Assembly (NCBI GenBank): GCA_003354055.1
Contig: PIVQ01000188.1
Span: 1-10,831, forward strand
DNA from: Desulfobacteraceae bacterium
GTDB lineage: Bacteria; Desulfobacterota; Desulfobacteria; Desulfobacterales; Desulfobacteraceae
DNA length: 10,831 nucleotides
Reading direction: 5' to 3'
The translations under genes and the position numbers were made by a program. The notes beneath the pieces are model-generated. The model saw only the letters and a list, made by a program, of their open reading frames with translations, was not told the DNA's origin and did not search any database. How positions within the stretch are numbered: position 1 is the first letter of the stretch; each line of letters begins with the position of its first letter. Shown here in pieces: positions 6,825 through 10,831 of the stretch.

Positions 6825-8297
6825 TCAGGAATCAATTCCCATTTCTTTTTCCGTATCCGTTACAATGGCGCGGATCTTTTGTAGCACCTCATCCGGTAAT
6901 GGATCCGGCGTGTGGGTTTCAAGTATGAATCTGACTTTTTCCAAGGCGCGGTCGTAGGCAGAGGTTGACCCTGCTTTTTCCCACTGTCCTCTCATCTTCC
7001 GGTCAATCAGTTCAGGTGAGGACTGCTCTCTCATATGGTTGAAAGTGTGTTTGTGCATGAGGAAATCTCCGCCTGAGCCCACCTCCTTGATGGGGTCGAT
7101 GGCGAGGGTCTCATCTGTCACGGGCATTCCCATGACCGTATGTTTGATCATACGCGCAAACTCACAATCTAAGACCAGCTGACCATAATCAAAAGTGATG
7201 CCGCTTTCTAGCATCCCCGAACCGTAAATCATATTGGCACCTGCCAATGCGGGTATAAGTCCGGTTAGTGTCTTTTCATGGCCTGTCTGGACATCGGATA
7301 TCTTTGAATCGCCCTAGCCACCGGCGACATAACTCGGCAGCGCATAATATCGGGCAAGTCTTGCTACGGCCCCGCTGATCACAGCACACTCAGGGGTACC
7401 CACACTGGCCGAGGCCAGTTTCAGGTCCATGGCTGTGGTGGAACTGCCGTAAATCACAGGCGTCCCTCTGCGGGTGAGCTGGGCAAGCGTTATGCCGGAG
7501 AGTACTTCGGCATTGTGGTTGACAAGGGTGCCGGCCAGGGTGACAGGGGCTGTGCCGCCGGCCATGGCCATGGACAGGATATTGCAGACCACGTTGTTTT
7601 TGGCCGCTTCCATGATGATCTCGCAACAGTCGGAGATCAATGTCAGGGGGCTGACAGGGCAGGTGGTAAAAGAAACAAGGGGCCTTTTCTTAAATGCCTT
7701 TACACCGCCGGCAATCGCATGTCCCATTTCAATGATCTTGTTCAGGAATTTGCCGTCACCAGGACCAAAGGCACAATGTTTGGTGGTATTGGTCAGGTAG
7801 GCTTCGGCATTGTGCAGGGGCACGGTCTCCTGGTTTACATCATGGGCGCCAAGGGCCTTTTCACAGAAGTCGATTTCCGGGAGATAATCGATGACCTTGG
7901 CTGAATCAACCAGATCTTTTTTCATCGGTTCCCGGTTCTCTCCGGTGTAAGGATCGTTGATCATCACCCCTTCACTGAAGTTGGTAAAATGGACCCGGGT
8001 GCTTTCAAGCACGATATCATGCTTTGGGTCGCGTCCGTGGAGTATGACCTTGGATGGTGCTGTTCGAATGGCGTCCTCCACCACATGGGGAGGGATTTTT
8101 ACATTTTTTGTGTCGTGATCGACAATGGCGCCCCCGCGTTCAAAACGATCCCGGGCTTCGTCGTCTTCCACGAATACACCGGTTTCGTTCAGAACTTCCA
8201 GGGTTCCGTAATGAATCTCTTGCAGTTCATCCTCTGTCAGGATGTTGAGACTCATTCCGGACCCAAGCTGTCTGCCCGCATGCAGGTTCCGTCTCAT
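6825..8297 (-). CDS. mttB: Trimethylamine methyltransferase MttB, pyrrolysine-containing (in-frame amber codon)
   Basis: MttB transfers a methyl group from trimethylamine to the cobalt of a small corrinoid protein (MttC). The reading frame is interrupted only by TAG at 7314-7316 and continues in the same frame to a TGA at 6825-6827. Sequence on both sides is conserved MttB: NILSMAMAGGTAPVTLAGTL, YGSSTTAMDL and LPSYVAGG before the codon; QTGHEKTLTGLIPALAGAN and YGSGMLESGITF after it. Read through, the product is 490 residues, normal for the family (about 495). I placed the start at ATG 8297 (MRRNLHAGRQ) because GAGG lies 9 bases upstream. GTG at 8315 or ATG at 8312 are in frame but have no ribosome-binding site. 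Counted from 8315, the amber codon is number 334, the position reported for pyrrolysine in Methanosarcina barkeri MttB. No mttC or pyl gene is in the window. Many bacterial MttB homologues lack the amber codon and act on quaternary amines; this one has it. Confidence 0.93.
7314..7316 (-). other. Amber codon predicted to encode pyrrolysine in mttB
   Basis: TAG follows the conserved SYVAGG segment and precedes GDSKISDVQTGHEK. The 22 sense codons between it and the next methionine are open and match the family, so the codon sits inside the protein rather than at its end. Pyrrolysine at this active-site position is required in TMA methyltransferases. An automated caller would wrongly give two proteins: a 333-residue one ending here, and a 140-residue one starting at 7247. 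Confidence 0.93.
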
Positions 8298-8397
8298 TTG
8301 ATTTATCCTCATCACTGGCTGGTTGAAAGTAACAATGAACTCTTTTAATTTTCTTAAGAGAATTCATTGACCAATAGCATCTGTTGCGTCATCTATT

Positions 8398-8407
8398 GCG
8401 ATATCGC
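8398..8407. promoter_or_regulatory. Palindrome GCGATATCGC in the divergent intergenic region
   Basis: A perfect 10-bp palindrome lies 13 bases upstream of the -35 element of the transporter promoter, between the divergent mttB and transporter genes. It could be a regulator site serving either or both directions. No regulator gene is visible in the window, so this is positional inference only. Confidence 0.35.
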
Positions 8408-8419
8408 TGCCATATTATT

Positions 8420-8458
8420 ATTGACATATTCTATAGAATCCTTTACAGTTTTGTCAAT
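8420..8458 (+). promoter_or_regulatory. Predicted sigma70 promoter with overlapping operator-like palindromes for the ABC transporter
   Basis: TTGACA (8421-8426), a perfect -35 consensus, is followed after exactly 17 bases by TACAGT (8444-8449), a 4-of-6 -10 element. The spacer carries a perfect 12-bp palindrome, ATTCTATAGAAT (8428-8439). The promoter is also bracketed by the inverted repeat ATTGACA (8420-8426) and TGTCAAT (8452-8458). A protein bound to either would block RNA polymerase, so repressor control of the transporter is plausible. The leader would be roughly 95-100 bases long. Confidence 0.65.
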
Positions 8459-8498
8459 CAAAAATTGTCGAACAATAATTTTAAGGAGAGTAACCACA

Positions 8499-8518
8499 CC
8501 GGATGAATTTCCATCCGG
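8499..8518 (+). promoter_or_regulatory. Leader hairpin upstream of the binding-protein gene
   Basis: A perfect 7-bp stem, CCGGATG (8499-8505) with CATCCGG (8512-8518), closes a 6-base loop in the predicted 5' leader. It contains an in-frame ATG (8503), preceded at some distance by AGGAG (8484-8488). The hairpin would mask that ATG and favour the downstream start at 8554. It has no T tract and is not a terminator. Confidence 0.4.
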
Positions 8519-8553
8519 AAAATTATACGAAGAGAAAAAAGAGGGAGATTCGC

Positions 8554-9405
8554 ATGAAGAAGATGTTTTGGCGTTTGGCACTCATTTCAATGGCATTGTT
8601 GATTTCAACAGGAACAGGCTTTGCCGGCAGTTCAACCCTGGATGAGATTATGGCTGCAAAAACCCTGGTGGTATCTTCGGATGCCAATTATGCACCCCAG
8701 AGTTTCCTGAATGACAACGGTGAACTTGAAGGCTTTGACATCAGCGTGGCCAAAGAAGTTGCCAAGAGGCTCGGGGTTAAAGTCAAATTCATCACACCGG
8801 ACTGGGACCTCATCACCGCAGGTAAATGGGGAAAAAGATGGGATCTGTCCATCGGTTCCATGACCCCCACAGCAGAGAGAAAAAATGCTCTGCTATTCAC
8901 CATTCCCTACTATAGCTCTCCCGCACAATTTGCCATTCACAGTAAAAATACCGAAATAAAAAATCTTTCCGACCTGGCCGGCAAAACCATCGGTATTGCC
9001 AGTGAAACCACCAATGAAAGATACCTTCAAAAAGACCTGAATATCGAAGACGTCACCATCGTATATCAGGACTGGTCAGCCGGCGAACTTAAAAATTACC
9101 CCACAGACGCCAACCATATTGAAGATCTTTCCCTGGGCGACGGCCTGAGACTGGACGCCATCTTTACATCAAAACAGACCCTTGCTGAAGCCATCAAGAA
9201 CGGCTGTGGAAAAGGCTGCCCCATCAAAATGCTTGGTGAACCGACTTACTATGAACCCATCTGCTTTGCCCTGGACAAAAGCCGGAAAAACAGTGATACC
9301 TTTGTCGATAAACTCAATGAGATTATTAAATCCATGAACGAAGACGGTACTTTGGTAAAATTATCCGAGCAGTTTTACGGTACCAACCTCATTCCTAAAC
9401 TCTAA
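8554..9405 (+). CDS. ABC transporter periplasmic substrate-binding protein, polar amino acid family
   Basis: This is a 283-residue exported binding protein of the family-3 (HisJ/GlnH-type) solute receptors. The signal peptide is residues 1-24: basic MKK, a hydrophobic core ALISMALL, then cleavage likely after GFA. Family landmarks are GFDISVAKEVAKRLG (60-74), GSMTPTAERK (101-110), whose arginine (R109) usually grips the ligand carboxylate, LAGKTIGIAS (141-150), and an aspartate (D201 in LDAIF) where amino-acid receptors usually hold the alpha-amino group. The stretch 83-97 is rich in tryptophan (DWDLITAGKWGKRWD), which could add an aromatic pocket. The start was placed at 8554, not the upstream in-frame ATG at 8503, because GAGGGAGA lies just before it and the signal peptide begins there. 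A terminator follows, then the permease and ATPase genes. The ligand is unknown; an amino acid or a methylated amino compound is likely. Stop TAA. Confidence 0.9.
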   Translation: MKKMFWRLALISMALLISTGTGFAGSSTLDEIMAAKTLVVSSDANYAPQSFLNDNGELEGFDISVAKEVAKRLGVKVKFITPDWDLITAGKWGKRWDLSIGSMTPTAERKNALLFTIPYYSSPAQFAIHSKNTEIKNLSDLAGKTIGIASETTNERYLQKDLNIEDVTIVYQDWSAGELKNYPTDANHIEDLSLGDGLRLDAIFTSKQTLAEAIKNGCGKGCPIKMLGEPTYYEPICFALDKSRKNSDTFVDKLNEIIKSMNEDGTLVKLSEQFYGTNLIPKL

Positions 9406-9434
9406 TATTGTAACGGGTAAGATCACAATAGATA

Positions 9435-9488
9435 CAGCGGCGTTCCCGGCGGCCGGCAACAGCGGCCGGCCGGGAGGCTGCTTTTTTT
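9435..9488 (+). terminator. Intrinsic terminator between binding-protein and permease genes
   Basis: A very GC-rich stem, 9445-9455 paired with 9463-9474 with one bulged base, closes a 7-base loop GCAACAG. An outer CAGC (9435-9438) can pair with GCTG (9477-9480), bringing the stem right up to a run of seven T (9482-9488). This is the strongest terminator in the window. Placed inside an importer operon, it would let the binding protein be made in excess over the membrane parts, with the rest expressed by read-through. Confidence 0.85.
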
Positions 9489-9522
9489 CAGTGGGGTAAA
9501 GATTTTTTATAAGGAGCTGTGA

Positions 9523-10386
9523 ATGGGTGTTGACAGGGTTGAATCGCTAATACCGGAGATTCCGGCAGAGGCAGAGCGGGTCCTTGCGCAGATTGAGGGA
9601 CAAAAGAGAAAATACCGGCGAAATCTGATGATCTCTTTTGGGGTGTTGTTTACCCTGATGGTGGCGGCCCTGATCATTTTGAGGCTGGATTTCTCTTTTA
9701 TGATCAAATGGCTGCCGTTTATTCTGGCCGGAATCGGTTATACCTTTCTGGTTTCGTTTCTGGCCATTTCTCTGGCCTGTATTCTTGCTATTTTAGGCGC
9801 GTTGGGGCGTCTGTCAACAAATCCGGTGCTCAACAGCATCGCCACCTCATATGTCTCCCTGATCCGGGGGACGCCTCTGCTGGTCCAGGTTTATATGTGG
9901 TATCTGGCACTGCCCCAGATCGGCAAGGCTTTGGAAGAACTCGGGATTGAGGGCATCCAGGCGTTCCTGACCCTGCCGGCTATTCCGGCGGGCATACTGG
10001 CGCTCGGGGTCTGCTACGGGGCCTATATGACCGAGACCGTCCGGGCCGGGATTCAGTCCATCAAGATCGGCCAGACCGAAGCGGCCAAGGCATTGGGCAT
10101 GAACAATATGCAGACCATGAAGCGGGTCATTTTTCCTCAGGCCATGCGGGTGATTATTCCACCGGTCTCCAATGAATTCATCGCAATGATAAAGGATTCC
10201 TCCCTGGTATCCCTCATGGGGGTTTGGGAGTTGAGTTACAGGGCCATAAAAGTCGGGCGTCGGCATTTTCAATCCCTTGAAATGTTGATCCTGGTGGCAT
10301 TTATTTACTGGATTTTGTGCGTGATTCTGCAATTTGTTCAGGAGCGGATCGAAAAGCACATGGCCCGCGGCGACAGGAGGATATGA
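9523..10386 (+). CDS. ABC transporter permease, polar amino acid family (HisM/GlnP-like)
   Basis: This 287-residue inner-membrane protein is the permease of the importer. After an acidic/basic cytoplasmic head (1-33) come membrane segments at about 35-55, 64-92, 117-131, 152-168 and 254-274. SLIRGTPLLVQVYMWY (112-127) is a hallmark of the HisMQ/GlnP permeases. The EAA loop that docks on the ATPase is clear: EAAKALGMNNMQTMKRVIFP (186-205), followed by QAMRVIIPP. The N-terminal extension is longer than in the smallest family members. AAGGAG (9511-9516) precedes the ATG at 9523 at good spacing. Only one permease gene is present before the ATPase, so the channel is probably a homodimer, or a second permease lies beyond the window. 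The TGA stop overlaps the ATG of the ATPase gene by one base, which suggests translational coupling. Confidence 0.92.
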   Translation: MGVDRVESLIPEIPAEAERVLAQIEGQKRKYRRNLMISFGVLFTLMVAALIILRLDFSFMIKWLPFILAGIGYTFLVSFLAISLACILAILGALGRLSTNPVLNSIATSYVSLIRGTPLLVQVYMWYLALPQIGKALEELGIEGIQAFLTLPAIPAGILALGVCYGAYMTETVRAGIQSIKIGQTEAAKALGMNNMQTMKRVIFPQAMRVIIPPVSNEFIAMIKDSSLVSLMGVWELSYRAIKVGRRHFQSLEMLILVAFIYWILCVILQFVQERIEKHMARGDRRI

Positions 10387-10831
10387 TGACAGTTAACAAA
10401 CCAGCGAATGATAAACCTGTGGTAAAGGCCACAAATATTCATAAGATATTCGGCAATATGAACCATGTCCTTCGCGGAATTGACCTTGAGGTGAAAAAGG
10501 GAGAAACCGTTGTAATCTTAGGGGCATCCGGTTCCGGTAAAAGTACTCTGCTTCGGTGTATTAATTTTCTTGAAGAACCTACGGCAGGTTCCATTGAAGT
10601 TGCCGGCACCATCATTCATGCAGGAGAAGCAAGCAAGGAGAAGGACGCCAAAACCCTTGAGATCCGGAAAAAAACCGGGATGTGTTTTCAAGCCTTTAAT
10701 CTGTTCCCCCATATGACCGTCCTTGAAAATATTATTGAGGGTCCCAGGACCGTTTTGGGACAAAACCTAAAAGAGGCCGAGGCCTATGCGGATGAACTCC
10801 TGGACTGGGTTGGGTTGACAGACAAACGTAG
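10386..10831 (+). CDS. ABC transporter ATP-binding protein, polar amino acid family (partial, 3' end outside window)
   Basis: The first 148 codons of the importer ATPase are present, and the frame is open to the window edge. The Walker A motif GASGSGKST is at 46-54, and the Q-loop segment CFQAFNLFPHMTVLENI (100-116) is typical of amino-acid importer ATPases of the GlnQ/HisP group. The signature motif, Walker B and H-loop fall beyond the window. AGGAGG (10375-10380) lies inside the end of the permease gene, 5 bases before ATG 10386, which overlaps the permease TGA as TGATG. An in-frame ATG at 10383 is too close to the ribosome-binding site. The gene completes a binding protein, permease, ATPase order. 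Confidence 0.93.
   Translation, partial: MTVNKPANDKPVVKATNIHKIFGNMNHVLRGIDLEVKKGETVVILGASGSGKSTLLRCINFLEEPTAGSIEVAGTIIHAGEASKEKDAKTLEIRKKTGMCFQAFNLFPHMTVLENIIEGPRTVLGQNLKEAEAYADELLDWVGLTDKR

Noticed and set aside
6825..7247. Separate 140-residue protein starting at ATG 7247
   Set aside because: It is in frame with the upstream part of mttB and begins in the middle of the conserved LAGANMIYGSGM segment, so it is only the part of MttB after the amber codon.
7314..7316. Nonsense mutation making mttB a pseudogene
   Set aside because: The stop is specifically TAG, occurs at the family's pyrrolysine site, and the downstream 163 codons remain intact and conserved with no other damage.
8503..8553. 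Upstream ATG at 8503 as start of the binding protein
   Set aside because: It would put 17 polar, basic residues before a standard signal peptide, the ATG sits inside a hairpin, and a much better ribosome-binding site precedes ATG 8554.
8393..8581. 62-codon minus-strand frame in the divergent region
   Set aside because: It overlaps the transporter promoter and the 5' end of the binding-protein gene, and has no recognisable features.
9847..10359. 170-codon minus-strand frame
   Set aside because: It is antisense to the permease gene, whose EAA loop and membrane segments are unmistakable.
1..10831. CRISPR array, insertion sequence or phage attachment site
   Set aside because: I saw no regularly spaced repeats, no transposase-like protein and no integrase or tRNA gene. 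The only sizeable repeat structure is the inverted element at 4154-4267.

Overview
The window looks like chromosomal DNA from an anaerobic bacterium that uses pyrrolysine. A sulfate-reducing Desulfobacterota (Desulfobacteraceae-like) is the best guess. The main reason is a trimethylamine methyltransferase gene (mttB) with an in-frame amber codon at the place where this family carries pyrrolysine, on Gram-negative-style bacterial DNA with an exported ABC binding protein and an ETF operon. The taxon is an inference; no rRNA or other phylogenetic marker is present.

Layout. Positions 1-2400 hold accessory genes on the minus strand: a small RRM-type RNA-binding protein (1-249), an AT-rich gap, a solitary HipA-family kinase with its own winged helix-turn-helix (564-1952, YjjJ type), then a gap with a short orphan reading frame (2140-2376) and a hairpin after the next operon. 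Positions 2398-8297 hold a minus-strand methylamine block, transcribed in the order mttB, a dimethylglycine/sarcosine dehydrogenase-like flavoprotein, etfB, etfA. Positions 8298-8553 are a divergent regulatory region with a good sigma70-type promoter overlapped by palindromes. Positions 8554-10831 hold a plus-strand polar-amino-acid-type ABC importer: binding protein, permease, and an ATPase cut by the window end.

How the genes may work together. The importer would bring in a small amino-acid-like or methylated-amine solute. MttB would move a methyl group from trimethylamine (or a related amine) to a corrinoid protein that is not in this window. The 821-residue flavoprotein would oxidatively remove further N-methyl groups and load them onto tetrahydrofolate, passing electrons to the ETF encoded just after it. 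Joining a pyrrolysine-dependent, corrinoid-type demethylase to a flavin/ETF/folate-type demethylase in one block is the most interesting biological point. The second is a nested inverted-repeat element of about 114 bases (4154-4267) between the flavoprotein and etfB genes.

Only two amber codons matter here: the one inside mttB, read as pyrrolysine, and the one ending the HipA-like gene. All other complete genes end in TAA or TGA.
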